Part shown: piece after piece, positions 20,215 through 28,502 of the stretch
Layout of the letters: every line of letters starts with the position of its first letter
Numbering within the stretch: position 1 is the stretch's first letter
DNA from: Methylobacterium sp. W2
GTDB lineage: Bacteria > Pseudomonadota > Alphaproteobacteria > Rhizobiales > Beijerinckiaceae
Direction of reading: 5' to 3'
Length of the DNA stretch: 64,000 nt
NCBI RefSeq assembly: GCF_020662345.1
Contig: NZ_VMOA01000009.1
Location: 62,001 to 126,000 of the forward strand
Program-made: the position numbers and the translations under genes
Notes under the pieces: model-generated
Database searches by the model: none
What the model saw: only the letters and a program-made list of their open reading frames with translations
Told to the model about the DNA's origin: nothing

Positions 20215-21650
20215 TCGGATCGGACGGAGGGCGCAGCGACTGGCGCCGGGCGGTGCTGCGGCGCAAACCCGTATCGCCCTCGACACAGGAGACCGATGCC
20301 GGAGCCCGGCCCCTCGAACGCTCCATCGGCCTGTTCCGCCTCGTCATGCTCGGGGTCGGCGCCACGGTGGGCACCGGCATCTTCGTGATCCTGAACGCGG
20401 CGGTGCCCGAGGCCGGCCCCGCCATCCTGATCTCGTTCCTCCTGGCCGCCGTCACGGCGGGCCTCACGGCGCTCTGCTACGCGGAACTGGCCTCGGCGCT
20501 TCCGCTCTCGGGCTCGTCCTATTCCTATGCCTACGCCACGCTCGGTGAACTCGCGGCCTTCCTCGTCGGGGCCTGCCTCCTCCTCGAATACGCGGTTGCC
20601 GCCTCGGCCATCGCCGTCGGATGGGGCCAGTATCTCAACGAGGTCTTCGGGGCGCTCATCGGCTGGACCATGCCGGATTCGATCAGCCAGCCCCCCGGCC
20701 GCGGCGGCTACGTCAACCTGCCGGCCATCGTCCTCATCGGCCTGTGCACCCTGCTGCTCCTGCGCGGTGCCGCCGAATCGACCGCGATCAACGCGTTCCT
20801 CGTGGTGCTGAAGCTCGCCGTGCTGGTGTTCTTCGCCGTCATCGCCCTCACGGCGTTCGAGCCGGCGAACCTCACGCCCTTCACCCCGCTCGGCTGGGCC
20901 GGCATCGGCACCGCCGCCTCGACGATCTTCTTCTCCTATATCGGCCTCGATACGATCTCCACGGCGAGCGAAGAGGTGCGCGACCCGGCCCGCACGCTGC
21001 CCCTCGGCATCCTCCTCGCCCTCGTCATCGTCACCGCGATCTATCTCCTCGTCGCCGTCGCGGGGATCGGCGCCCAGCCCTGGACGCGCTTTGCCGGGCA
21101 GGATGCCGGGCTGGCGGTGATCCTGCGGACCGTCACCGGGACGGCCTGGCCGGCCTTCGTCCTGTCGATCGGGGCGGTCATCTCCATCTTCTCGGTGACC
21201 CTGGTGACGATGTATGGCCAGACCCGCATCCTCTTCGCCATGAGCCGGGACGGGCTGCTGCCGCCGCTGTTCCAGCGGGTGGACCGGCGCAGCCGGAGCC
21301 CGAACGGCAACACGCTGGTGGTGGCGCTCTTCGTCGCCGCGCTGGCGGCCCTCGTCCCCCTCGACGTGCTCGCCAACCTCACCAGCATGGGCACCCTCGT
21401 CGCCTTCACGGCGGTCTCCCTCGGCGTGATCATCCTGCGCCGGACCCGACCCGATCTGCCGCGCGGATTTCGCGTGCCGCTCTACCCCCTCGTGCCCATC
21501 GCAAGCCTCGCCTGCTGCCTCGCGCTCATCGCGGCGCTGCCGCGGGACACCTACCTGCTCTTCGCAATCTGGATCGGCGTCGCCCTCGTAATCTACGCCA
21601 GCTATTCCCGGCGTTATTCGCGACTGGCGCGCGCCCGAGAGCCTGGTTGA
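20202..21650 (+). CDS. APC-family amino-acid permease (cationic amino-acid transporter type)
   Basis: 482 residues with about 12-14 membrane helices. The first conserved block LGVGATVGTGIFVILN is the APC substrate-binding helix with its unwound GTG, and CYAELASALPLSGSSYSY is the conserved second block. EEVRDPARTLPLGILLAL is typical of the CAT/YfnA subfamily. It imports amino acids with protons. The divergent arginase/ornithine cyclodeaminase pair suggests arginine or ornithine as substrate, which is inference. The start at 20202 overlaps a short leader ORF; a later start is possible because the first 25 residues are hydrophilic and poorly conserved. Confidence 0.92.
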   Translation: MGSVIGSDGGRSDWRRAVLRRKPVSPSTQETDAGARPLERSIGLFRLVMLGVGATVGTGIFVILNAAVPEAGPAILISFLLAAVTAGLTALCYAELASALPLSGSSYSYAYATLGELAAFLVGACLLLEYAVAASAIAVGWGQYLNEVFGALIGWTMPDSISQPPGRGGYVNLPAIVLIGLCTLLLLRGAAESTAINAFLVVLKLAVLVFFAVIALTAFEPANLTPFTPLGWAGIGTAASTIFFSYIGLDTISTASEEVRDPARTLPLGILLALVIVTAIYLLVAVAGIGAQPWTRFAGQDAGLAVILRTVTGTAWPAFVLSIGAVISIFSVTLVTMYGQTRILFAMSRDGLLPPLFQRVDRRSRSPNGNTLVVALFVAALAALVPLDVLANLTSMGTLVAFTAVSLGVIILRRTRPDLPRGFRVPLYPLVPIASLACCLALIAALPRDTYLLFAIWIGVALVIYASYSRRYSRLARAREPG

Positions 21651-22001
21651 TCGGATTTTTCGCAACGTATCGTCTTGCCAGGCTCGATCATCCAAGGCGA
21701 TCACCTCTTCCCGAGGGGCCCGCATCAGCGGACCTCGAAGGAGCCCTCCAGGGATCGCGCGTCGACTGGAAGCCTCCTTCGAGGCCGCTCCGCGGCACCT
21801 CAGGATGAGGTAAAGCGTTGGAACGACGCCTCAAACCGTCTCCGAGACCAGACGGCGATGAGCGTGCCTCATGGGCGTTTGCCCGCGCGACCACGCGGCG
21901 GACGACCGGTTCGCCCTGCAGGACGAACCATCAGGCCTTGCACGACAGCGCCGCAGGTTCCAGGTGATGTCGGCTGTTCCTCGAGCGGATCGAACGCGAC
22001 G
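21651..22001. other. Intergenic region between permease and DUF6894 gene
   Basis: This 351-bp gap holds one copy of the family 2 palindromic repeat (21733-21810). The rest, including 21811-22001, shows no convincing gene; short open frames here have poor codon bias. Confidence 0.6.
21733..21810. repeat. Dispersed palindromic repeat, family 2, copy A
   Basis: The right arm CGGCACCTCAGGATGAGG (21793-21810) is identical to the right arm of copy B at 22434-22451. The inner pair CCTCGAAGGAG ... CTCCTTCGAGG is also present. The outer left arm is degenerate here. Confidence 0.8.
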
Positions 22002-22262
22002 ATGCCCCGATACTTCTTTCACACTCATATCGGCGGGGAGGTCATCACCGATGCCACCGGCACCGAGCTGCGGGATGCCGACCATGCCTGGGAGGTCGCG
22101 CGCGACACGATCCAGGCGACGATGGCCGAAACGGAGGCCCAGGCCCGCCTGATGGGAGCCATCCTGGTGGTCACCGACGAATCCGGCGAAACCATCCTCG
22201 AATTCCCGTTCTCCGAGGTCGTCACCCTCGCGCCGGAGGAGCCGGCTCCGACCGTGCATTGA
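22002..22262 (+). CDS. DUF6894 family small protein
   Basis: 86 residues from MPRYFFHTHIGGEVITD. The opening MPRYFFH, the pattern DATGTELRDADHAWEVARDTI and the later VVTDESGETILEFPFSEV match the small alphaproteobacterial DUF6894 family in my recollection. Its function is unknown and no motif for catalysis is visible. It is soluble, without a signal peptide. It stands alone between two palindromic repeats. Confidence 0.8.
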   Translation: MPRYFFHTHIGGEVITDATGTELRDADHAWEVARDTIQATMAETEAQARLMGAILVVTDESGETILEFPFSEVVTLAPEEPAPTVH

Positions 22263-22343
22263 GACCCGTGTTTGATCGGATGTCTCAGCGGATGCTCATG
22301 CCGATGTCGATCACTGCCCAGGGTAGATGGTCCAATCAGACCA

Positions 22344-22451
22344 CCTCATCCTGAGGTGCCGGCGTGAGCGGGCCTCGAAAGAGCCCTCCAGACACCAAAG
22401 CGATCCCTGGGCGCCTCCTTCGAGGCCGCTACGCGGCACCTCAGGATGAGG
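22344..22451. repeat. Dispersed palindromic repeat, family 2, copy B
   Basis: Perfect 18-bp outer arms CCTCATCCTGAGGTGCCG (22344-22361) and CGGCACCTCAGGATGAGG (22434-22451) enclose an inner CCTCGAAAGAG ... CTCCTTCGAGG pair, so the whole 108 bp can fold into one long hairpin. It lies between the DUF6894 gene and the end of the convergent protease gene. Confidence 0.88.
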
Positions 22452-22501
22452 TAACGCCCTGGAGAGACAACTTAAAACTGGCTGTGACACGCCCCGGCGC
22501 T

Positions 22502-23395
22502 TCACCGGGTCTTCGCGGCCGCGCCCTCCGCCGCCACGGCCTGCCGGATCGCCGCCAGCAGGGCGCCTTCGAACAGCAGGGCGGAGCCGTAATGGAAGTC
22601 GAGGTCGAAGGGGCGCCGCGAGTTCATGGAGAGCGAGGCGCTCTGCATCGCCACGAGACGGCCCGACAGGTCGAACAGGCCGGAACCCGAGCCGCCGAAC
22701 CCGTCGTTGCAATTGTGCCGGGCACGGCGGATGTCGTCCTCCGTCGGCGGATCGATCTGGTGGATCGCGCAGGTCTCGGTGCTGCTCGGCCCGCGATAAT
22801 TCTCGTGCCCGCCGGGTGAGACCATCACGACGGGAATCTCCGCGATGCCGGTCGTCAGCGACGGTGCGTCGGGGACCGGCTGCGGCGGCGCGCCGACCAC
22901 CGCCTCGGTGAGGTCGAGCAAGGCCCAGTCGTCGGTGATGTGCAGGGCCTTGGCGTCGGGCGCCGCGCCGAGGCGCAGGCTCGCCGGCACGAAGCCGTAA
23001 TTCCGCCCGCCGATCTGGAAGAAGCAATCCTCCACCTCCCGCGTCACCTCCATGCGGCGGTTGCGAAAGTTGTGCGCGTTCATCACCACGAGACGCGGCG
23101 ACCCCACGAGCCAGGCGGCGGCCGCCTTCTGCGGAATACCGTCCGGCCGGCGATGGCAGAACAGGACGCCCGCGCCGGGATAGCGGGTGATGTCGGCACC
23201 CGTGAGATCGCGGCGCCCGTCATGCGGATACAGGGCGGCCATGCGCAGCTCGTCCGCCGATGCGGTGCCCGTCGCCAAGGCGGCGAGCCCCGCCAGCGCC
23301 AGACTGCGCATCCGGCGGACCCAGGCGTGGCGGATCGGGCTTTCGGCTGCGACAAGGGTCATCTGGGGTGTGAACCGATGCTGATGCTGCGCCAT
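22502..23395 (-). CDS. Secreted trypsin-like serine protease
   Basis: About 297 residues from ATG 23395; other starts at 23506, 23362 and near 23310 are possible, the last placing the signal peptide MRSLALAGLAALATGTASA at the very N-terminus. The mature domain has the chymotrypsin-fold triad: His in LVVMNAHNFRNR, Asp in DDWALLDL, Ser in DGFGGSGSGLFDLSG. Cysteines in LFCHRRPD, EDCFF, TCAIH and HNCND could form disulfides. Substrate unknown; the protein is likely periplasmic. Not part of a clear operon, though it reads in the same direction as the small gene upstream at 23473. Confidence 0.75.
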   Translation of the reverse strand: MAQHQHRFTPQMTLVAAESPIRHAWVRRMRSLALAGLAALATGTASADELRMAALYPHDGRRDLTGADITRYPGAGVLFCHRRPDGIPQKAAAAWLVGSPRLVVMNAHNFRNRRMEVTREVEDCFFQIGGRNYGFVPASLRLGAAPDAKALHITDDWALLDLTEAVVGAPPQPVPDAPSLTTGIAEIPVVMVSPGGHENYRGPSSTETCAIHQIDPPTEDDIRRARHNCNDGFGGSGSGLFDLSGRLVAMQSASLSMNSRRPFDLDFHYGSALLFEGALLAAIRQAVAAEGAAAKTR

Positions 23396-23472
23396 CGCCG
23401 CTCGATCCGGGGGAGGAGGGCGGTTCGGAACTTGTCGGTCATGCGTAGGCCGGGGCCTCCGATGAGAGCCGC

Positions 23473-23775
23473 CTAGTCCGGCGGGTCCTTCTTCACGGAC
23501 ACGCACATCTTCACCGCCGATTCCAGCTTGATCTCGCCCGGATTGCCGATGTTCGCGGTCTCTTCCAGGCAGCGGATGAAGTAGTTCTTGTCGAGCTCGG
23601 CGTTCAGGCTGGAGAAGGCCTTGCCCATCCGCGTGGCGAAGTCGATCTTCTCGTCCGTGGACGCCCGCGGCCAGCGCGACACCTTGTCATCCATGGTCAA
23701 CCGTGCCGCATTGGCAATCGACGGCAGGACAATCAGGCAAATCACGAGCGCAGTTGTTCTTCTGATCATCGGCAT
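23473..23775 (-). CDS. Small secreted protein divergent from mxaF (mxaW position)
   Basis: 100 residues from MPMIRRTTALVICLIVLPSIANAA, a clear Sec signal peptide. The mature part is about 77 residues, charged and helical, with two cysteines (IRCLEE and KMCVSV) that may pair. It is transcribed away from mxaF with 549 bases between the starts. In Methylobacterium extorquens AM1 a methanol-regulated gene of unknown function, mxaW, lies divergently at this place. I cannot confirm from sequence alone that this is its homologue, so no symbol is given. Confidence 0.65.
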   Translation of the reverse strand: MPMIRRTTALVICLIVLPSIANAARLTMDDKVSRWPRASTDEKIDFATRMGKAFSSLNAELDKNYFIRCLEETANIGNPGEIKLESAVKMCVSVKKDPPD

Positions 23776-24124
23776 GTCTCGTTTTTGTTTCCTACCCACC
23801 CTTAGTTTAGCGCTGGTCCACATCGAGTAAAGCGCAGGTTCGGGGGTACAGGACGTTTTTCCTGATGCGATGGGCGAGCCAAAGCTTGCGCATCTTGACC
23901 ATAGCGTCCTCCGCGCAACGCGCATCTCCGCGGCCGATCGCGGGATCGCTCCATCGCGTCGGCCACGATCGCTCAGCCGGCGAAGTGCTTCATCCCACAG
24001 GGAAAGACCGGCCGTTCACCGATGTCGTCGTCCGGCAAATCCCGCTCGGCTCGACCGGGAACCGCTGCACAAAGGTATGGATCAAGTTGCCAAATCGTCC
24101 TGTAAAAAAAGGTTGAAGTGGCTA
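23776..24124. other. Non-coding region upstream of the mxaF promoter
   Basis: This gap between the small secreted gene and the mxaF promoter shows only short open frames with poor codon bias and no recognisable domain. It becomes AT-rich toward 24100, as expected for regulatory DNA. Confidence 0.55.
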
Positions 24125-24154
24125 AAGACATCAGGCAAAGCAAATGATTATATA
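24125..24154 (+). promoter_or_regulatory. Likely mxaF promoter
   Basis: AAGACA (24125-24130) is followed after exactly 18 bases by TATATA (24149-24154). This resembles the published AAGACA / TAGAAA methylotrophy promoter pattern of M. extorquens. It would give a leader of roughly 160 bases before mxaF, in an AT-rich stretch unlike the surrounding DNA. Confidence 0.6.
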
Positions 24155-24324
24155 GCGAGCCGATGGATCAGTAATAAGTCTTTTATAAGAGCGGCCGGCG
24201 CCAGGTTATTCTTATAAATACGTTCATAATAACGATCGACTGACTGTTTGCTGAACCGGCGAAAGCAATGGCCGCGGCCGATCCCCAGGGGTCGAGCACG
24301 TGGCAGAAGGGCAGGAGACGCAGA

Positions 24325-26208
24325 ATGAACAGGTTACTGAATTCAGTCTCGGTGCTGGCCGTCTTGGCCCTGGCACCGATCGGACTGTCAGGGATCGCCT
24401 CAGCCAACGACAAGCTCATCGATCTGTCGAACAGCGATGAAAACTGGGTGATGCCGGGCAAGAACTACGACTCGGACAATTACAGCAAGCTGAAGCAGAT
24501 CAACACGACGAACGTGAAGGACCTCAAGGTCTCGTGGACGTTCTCGACCGGCCTGCTCAACGGCCACGAGGGCGCGCCCGTCGTCGTCGACAACAAGATG
24601 TATATCCACACCTCCTTCCCGAACAACACCTTCGCCCTCGGTCTCGACGATCCGGGCAAGATCCTGTGGCAGGACAAGCCGAAGCAGAACCCGGCCGCCC
24701 GCGCCGTCGCCTGCTGCGATCTCGTGAACCGCGGCCTCGCCTACTGGCCCGGCGACGGAAAGACCCCGGCCCTGATCCTCAAGACGCTGCTCGACGGCAA
24801 CGTCATGGCGCTCAACGCCGAGACCGGCGAGACGGTGTGGAAGGTCGAGAATTCCGACATCAAGGTCGGCTCCACCCTGACGATCGCCCCCTACGTGGTG
24901 AAGGACAAGGTCATCATCGGCTCCTCGGGCGCCGAGCTCGGCGTGCGCGGCTACCTCACCGCCTACGACGTGAAGACCGGCTCCCAGGTCTGGCGCGCCT
25001 ACGCCACCGGCCCGGACAAGGACCTGCTGCTCGGCTCCGACTTCAACATCAAGAACCCCCATTACGGCCAGAAGAACCTCGGCACGGCCACCTGGGAGGG
25101 CGATGCCTGGAAGATCGGCGGCGGCACCAACTGGGGCTGGTACGCCTACGATCCCGGCACCAACCTGATCTACTTCGGCACCGGCAACCCGGCGCCGTGG
25201 AACGAGACCATGCGTCCCGGCGACAACAAGTGGACGATGACCATCTTCGGCCGCGACGCCGATACGGGTGAAGCCAAGTTCGGCTACCAGAAGACTCCGC
25301 ACGACGAGTGGGATTACGCCGGCGTCAACGTGATGATGCTGTCGAACCAGAAGGACAAGGACGGCAAGGACCGCAAGCTCCTGACCCATCCGGACCGGAA
25401 CGGCATCGTCTATACCCTCGACCGGACGGACGGCTCCCTCGTCTCGGCCAACAAGATCGACGACACGGTCAACGTGTTCAAGTCGGTCGACCTGAAGACC
25501 GGCCAGCCGGTGCGCGATCCCGAATACGGCACCCGCATGGACCACCTCGCCAAGGACATCTGTCCCTCGGCGATGGGCTACCACAACCAGGGCCACGATT
25601 CCTACGATCCGGAGCGCAAGCTCTTCTTCATGGGCATCAACCACATCTGCATGGATTGGGAGCCCTTCATGCTTCCCTACCGTGCCGGTCAGTTCTTCGT
25701 CGGCGCCACGCTGAACATGTATCCCGGCCCGAAGGGCGATCGCCAGAACTACGAAGGTCTGGGCCAGATCAAGGGCTACAACGCCATCACCGGCGAGTTC
25801 AAATGGGAGAAGATGGAGCGCTTCGCCGTGTGGGGCGGAACGACGGCGACCGCCGGCGGTCTCGTGTTCTACGGAACGCTGGACGGCTACATCAAGGCGC
25901 GCAACTCGGACAACGGAGACCTGCTCTGGAAGTTCAAGATGCCGTCCGGCGCCATCGGCTACCCGATCACCTACAGCCACAAGGGTGATCAGTACGTCGC
26001 CATCTATTACGGCGTCGGCGGCTGGCCGGGTGTCGGCCTCGTGTTCGACCTTCAGGATCCCACCGCCGGTCTCGGCGCGGTCGGCGCCTTCAAGAAGCTC
26101 GCCAACTACACCCAGATGGGTGGCGGCGTGATGGTGTTCTCGCTCAACGGCAAGGGTCCCTACGACGATCCGAGCGTCGGCGAGTACCAGACGGCGGCCG
26201 CGAAGTAG
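24325..26208 (+). CDS. mxaF: Methanol dehydrogenase large subunit (calcium/PQQ type)
   Basis: 627 residues from [13 protein letters not shown] behind AGGAGA; a 27-residue Sec signal ends IASA and the mature enzyme starts NDKLIDL. It oxidises methanol to formaldehyde in the periplasm with PQQ and calcium as an alpha2beta2 enzyme with MxaI. The adjacent cysteines at precursor 130-131 (mature 103-104) form the vicinal disulfide over PQQ. The eight-bladed propeller W-motifs recur through the chain. The catalytic segment reads EWDYAGVN: the Asp base is followed by Tyr-Ala, whereas lanthanide XoxF enzymes have Asp in place of that Ala, so this is the calcium form. It is the first gene of the mxa cluster. 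Confidence 0.99.
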   Translation: MNRLLNSVSVLAVLALAPIGLSGIASANDKLIDLSNSDENWVMPGKNYDSDNYSKLKQINTTNVKDLKVSWTFSTGLLNGHEGAPVVVDNKMYIHTSFPNNTFALGLDDPGKILWQDKPKQNPAARAVACCDLVNRGLAYWPGDGKTPALILKTLLDGNVMALNAETGETVWKVENSDIKVGSTLTIAPYVVKDKVIIGSSGAELGVRGYLTAYDVKTGSQVWRAYATGPDKDLLLGSDFNIKNPHYGQKNLGTATWEGDAWKIGGGTNWGWYAYDPGTNLIYFGTGNPAPWNETMRPGDNKWTMTIFGRDADTGEAKFGYQKTPHDEWDYAGVNVMMLSNQKDKDGKDRKLLTHPDRNGIVYTLDRTDGSLVSANKIDDTVNVFKSVDLKTGQPVRDPEYGTRMDHLAKDICPSAMGYHNQGHDSYDPERKLFFMGINHICMDWEPFMLPYRAGQFFVGATLNMYPGPKGDRQNYEGLGQIKGYNAITGEFKWEKMERFAVWGGTTATAGGLVFYGTLDGYIKARNSDNGDLLWKFKMPSGAIGYPITYSHKGDQYVAIYYGVGGWPGVGLVFDLQDPTAGLGAVGAFKKLANYTQMGGGVMVFSLNGKGPYDDPSVGEYQTAAAK

Positions 26209-26235
26209 GCCAAGCGCCCCTTTCTCACTCGCGGA

Positions 26236-26265
26236 CCCCGCCCGGTTGACCGAACTTGGGCGGGG
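26236..26265 (+). other. Hairpin between mxaF and mxaJ
   Basis: Perfect arms CCCCGCCC and GGGCGGGG with a 14-base loop start 28 bases after the mxaF stop. With no U-run, it is more likely an mRNA 3'-end stabiliser or attenuator than a full terminator, and would favour higher mxaF than mxaJ levels. Confidence 0.55.
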
Positions 26266-26330
26266 CCGACCTTCATCCGAACTACTATGATGAAGGTCAG
26301 CTTCGAGTGAGCGTGAGGCACCAGAGGACT

Positions 26331-26352
26331 CCCTCTCCTGAAAGGAGAGGGA
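26331..26352. repeat. Fragment of palindromic repeat family 1
   Basis: CCCTCTCCTG-AAAGGAGAGGG is one palindromic arm of the repeats at 17751 and 32490. It lies in the mxaF-mxaJ gap (26209-26484), which otherwise holds only the hairpin at 26236 and no gene. Confidence 0.65.
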
Positions 26353-26484
26353 ACCCGAGCATCCTGCGAGATCGTGTGAATGCCGTCGCCGGCCGATTTC
26401 GGGCAAGCCCGGGAGTCGTCGGGGAGGGCCTACGCCTCGATCCCAAAAAAATCCGACCCCTAAAAAAACAACGGAAACGCTCTC

Positions 26485-27333
26485 ATGTCCTTCGCCAAAG
26501 GATGCCTGTCCGTCGCCGCTGTCCTCGCCTTCGGCGGTGCCGCGTTCGCCCAGGCCGACACGAAATCCGCGCCCGATGACAGCGTCCTCCGGGTCTGCGC
26601 CGCCAACCAGCCGCCGCTCTCGATGAAGGACGGGTCCGGGCTCGAGAACCGCATCGTCTCCGCCGTCGCCGAAGCCATGGGCCGCAAGGCGCAGTTCGTC
26701 TGGTCCGACAAGGCGGCGATCTATCTCGTGCGCGACAGCCTCGACAAGAAGCTCTGCGACGTGGTGGTCGGCCTCGACAGCGACGACCCGCGCGTCCTCG
26801 CCACGAAACCCTATTACCGCAGCGGCTACGTCTTCATCACCCGCGCCGACCGGGATCTCGACATCAAGTCCTGGTCCGATCCGCGCCTCAAGACCATCGA
26901 CCATATGGTCGTCGGTTTCGGCACGCCCGGCGAGGCGATGCTCAAGGATATCGGCCGCTACGAGGAGGACATGGCCTACCTCTACTCGCTGGTGAACTTC
27001 CGCGCGGCCCGCAACACCTACACGCAAATCGATCCGGCCCGGATGGTCAGCGAAGTCGTCGCCAACAAGGCCGACGTGGCGGTGGCCTTCGCGCCGGACG
27101 TCGCCCGCTACGTCAAGGATTCGAGCCAGCCCCTGCGCATGACGCCCGTGCCCGACGATACGGTGCGCAGCGACGGCCAGAAGATGCCGCAGAGCTTCGA
27201 CCAGTCCATGGGCGTGCGGCGTGACGACCAGGCCCTGAAGACGGCGCTCGATGCCGCGATCGCCAAGGCCCGCCCGCAGATCGAGGCGATCCTGCGCCAG
27301 GACGGCGTGCCCGTCACCCCCGTCTCCAACTGA
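26485..27333 (+). CDS. mxaJ: Methanol oxidation protein MxaJ, periplasmic binding-protein fold
   Basis: 282 residues from MSFAKGCLSVAAVLAFGG with a 22-residue Sec signal ending AAFA. The mature part has the two-lobe solute-binding fold (LRVCAANQPPLSMKDGSGLENRI, LCDVVVGLDSDD, KADVAVAFAPDVARY). MxaJ is required for, or assists, methanol dehydrogenase assembly in the periplasm. Its position between mxaF and mxaG is canonical. It is about 275 bases after mxaF because of an inserted hairpin and repeat fragment. Confidence 0.96.
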   Translation: MSFAKGCLSVAAVLAFGGAAFAQADTKSAPDDSVLRVCAANQPPLSMKDGSGLENRIVSAVAEAMGRKAQFVWSDKAAIYLVRDSLDKKLCDVVVGLDSDDPRVLATKPYYRSGYVFITRADRDLDIKSWSDPRLKTIDHMVVGFGTPGEAMLKDIGRYEEDMAYLYSLVNFRAARNTYTQIDPARMVSEVVANKADVAVAFAPDVARYVKDSSQPLRMTPVPDDTVRSDGQKMPQSFDQSMGVRRDDQALKTALDAAIAKARPQIEAILRQDGVPVTPVSN

Positions 27334-27419
27334 TCTCCCACCCTGTCCCGCGTCGCCGGCGCGCTGCGCACCGGTACGCCCACCTCGGCCGCAAGTCCGG
27401 GGATAAACAGAGCAAATTG

Positions 27420-28010
27420 ATGCGTCACACGAACCGTGTCCTCGCCGCCCTTCTCGGGCTCGGCCTCGCCTCCGCCGGTCTGGCGGCCCTGGCCCAGCCC
27501 TCCGCGGGCCCCTCGACGGGGATCACCTTCCGCAACACGGTGACCGGCGAAGAACTGAACGTCTCGGAAGGCAAGGAGGGCGGACGCGACACTCCAGCCG
27601 TCAAGGAATTCTTCCAGACCGGCAAGAACGTCTACATCGACGACAAGTCCTGCCTGCGCAACGGCGAGTCGCTGTTCGCGACCTCATGCTCGGGCTGTCA
27701 CGGTCACCTGGCCGAAGGCAAGCTCGGCCCCGGCCTCAACGACAATTACTGGACCTATCCGTCCAACACCGAGGATACCGGCCTGTTCGCCACCATCTTC
27801 GGCGGCGCCAACGGCATGATGGGTCCGCACAACGAGAACCTGACGCCCGACGAGATGCTGCAGACGATCGCCTGGATCCGGCATCTCTATACCGGTCCGG
27901 TCAAGGACGCCGTCTGGCTCAACGACGAGCAGAAGAAGAAATACACGCCCTACAAGCAGGGCGAGACCTTCCCCAAGGACGCTCCGGGCCAGTGCCCACC
28001 GCTGGAGTAG
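27420..28010 (+). CDS. mxaG: Cytochrome cL, electron acceptor of methanol dehydrogenase
   Basis: 196 residues from ATG 27420, with a Sec signal ending ALAQ. One heme-binding motif, CSGCH, lies in LFATSCSGCHGHLAEGK, and the axial Met is probably in NGMMGPHNENL. Electrons pass from PQQ through this protein to the class I cytochrome and oxidase. The length and the conserved C-terminal tail (KKYTPYKQGETFPKDAPG) match the family. It lies downstream of mxaJ in the same operon. Confidence 0.97.
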   Translation: MRHTNRVLAALLGLGLASAGLAALAQPSAGPSTGITFRNTVTGEELNVSEGKEGGRDTPAVKEFFQTGKNVYIDDKSCLRNGESLFATSCSGCHGHLAEGKLGPGLNDNYWTYPSNTEDTGLFATIFGGANGMMGPHNENLTPDEMLQTIAWIRHLYTGPVKDAVWLNDEQKKKYTPYKQGETFPKDAPGQCPPLE

Positions 28011-28029
28011 CGGTCTTGGGAAGTCACGG

Positions 28030-28050
28030 CGCGCGGGGATGCCCCGCGCG
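28030..28050 (+). other. Hairpin between mxaG and mxaI
   Basis: Arms CGCGCGGGG and CCCCGCGCG, with a three-base loop, lie 20 bases after the mxaG stop. It is strong but lacks a U-tract; a role in transcript processing or stability is likely. Confidence 0.55.
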
Positions 28051-28101
28051 GTGAGCGAGAAGCGGCGAACGCCGTAACAATCAAAACCAGAGGAGACGAC
28101 C

Positions 28102-28392
28102 ATGCGGACACTCATCACGGCTCTCGCAATCGGTGCGGGCGCGCTGCTCGCCGTTCCCGCGCTCGCCTATGACGGCACCAAGTGCAAGGCCGCCGGCGAT
28201 TGCTGGCAGCCCAAGCCCGGCTTCCCCGAGAAGATCGCCGGCACGAAATACGACCCGAAGCACGATCCGAAGGAACTGAACAAGCAGGCCGATTCGATCA
28301 AGCAGATGGAAGAGCGCAACAAGAAGCGCATCGAAGCCGCCAAGAAGACCGGCAAGTTCGAATACGACGTCACCAAGATCTCCTCCAACTGA
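28102..28392 (+). CDS. mxaI: Methanol dehydrogenase small (beta) subunit
   Basis: 96 residues with a 22-residue Sec signal (ending PALA); the mature chain of 74 residues starts YDGTKCKAAGDCWQPKPGFP. It is highly basic with many lysines and two cysteines that form a disulfide. It wraps around MxaF in the periplasmic alpha2beta2 enzyme. It is found only with calcium-type enzymes, which supports the mxaF call. A GAGGAGA-type ribosome binding site precedes the ATG. Confidence 0.98.
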   Translation: MRTLITALAIGAGALLAVPALAYDGTKCKAAGDCWQPKPGFPEKIAGTKYDPKHDPKELNKQADSIKQMEERNKKRIEAAKKTGKFEYDVTKISSN

Positions 28393-28399
28393 CGTCGTC

Positions 28400-28421
28400 G
28401 CCGCCCATCGCTCTGGGCGGC
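28400..28421 (+). other. Hairpin between mxaI and mxaR
   Basis: Perfect arms GCCGCCCA / TGGGCGGC with a 6-base loop start 7 bases after the mxaI stop. It separates the structural genes mxaFJGI from the assembly genes, so partial attenuation here would suit the very different amounts of product needed. Confidence 0.6.
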
Positions 28422-28502
28422 CCTCACGGTGACCGCGATCCCCTCAGGCGCCTGGACCGCTCCGTCCGGGGATCGCGGCCGCTGTCCTCAAAGGCAAACC
28501 CC

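Noticed and set aside
23865-24217. Open frames upstream of mxaF on the plus strand
   Set aside because: Two overlapping frames with atypical composition and no domain; they run into the promoter region.
24325-26208. Lanthanide-type XoxF methanol dehydrogenase
   Set aside because: The segment after the catalytic Asp reads DYA instead of DYD, and the small subunit mxaI is present, so the calcium form MxaF fits.
24400-27027. Minus-strand open frame of about 875 codons opposite mxaF and mxaJ
   Set aside because: It spans two real genes and their gap, has no ribosome binding site or domain, and reflects third-position GC bias.
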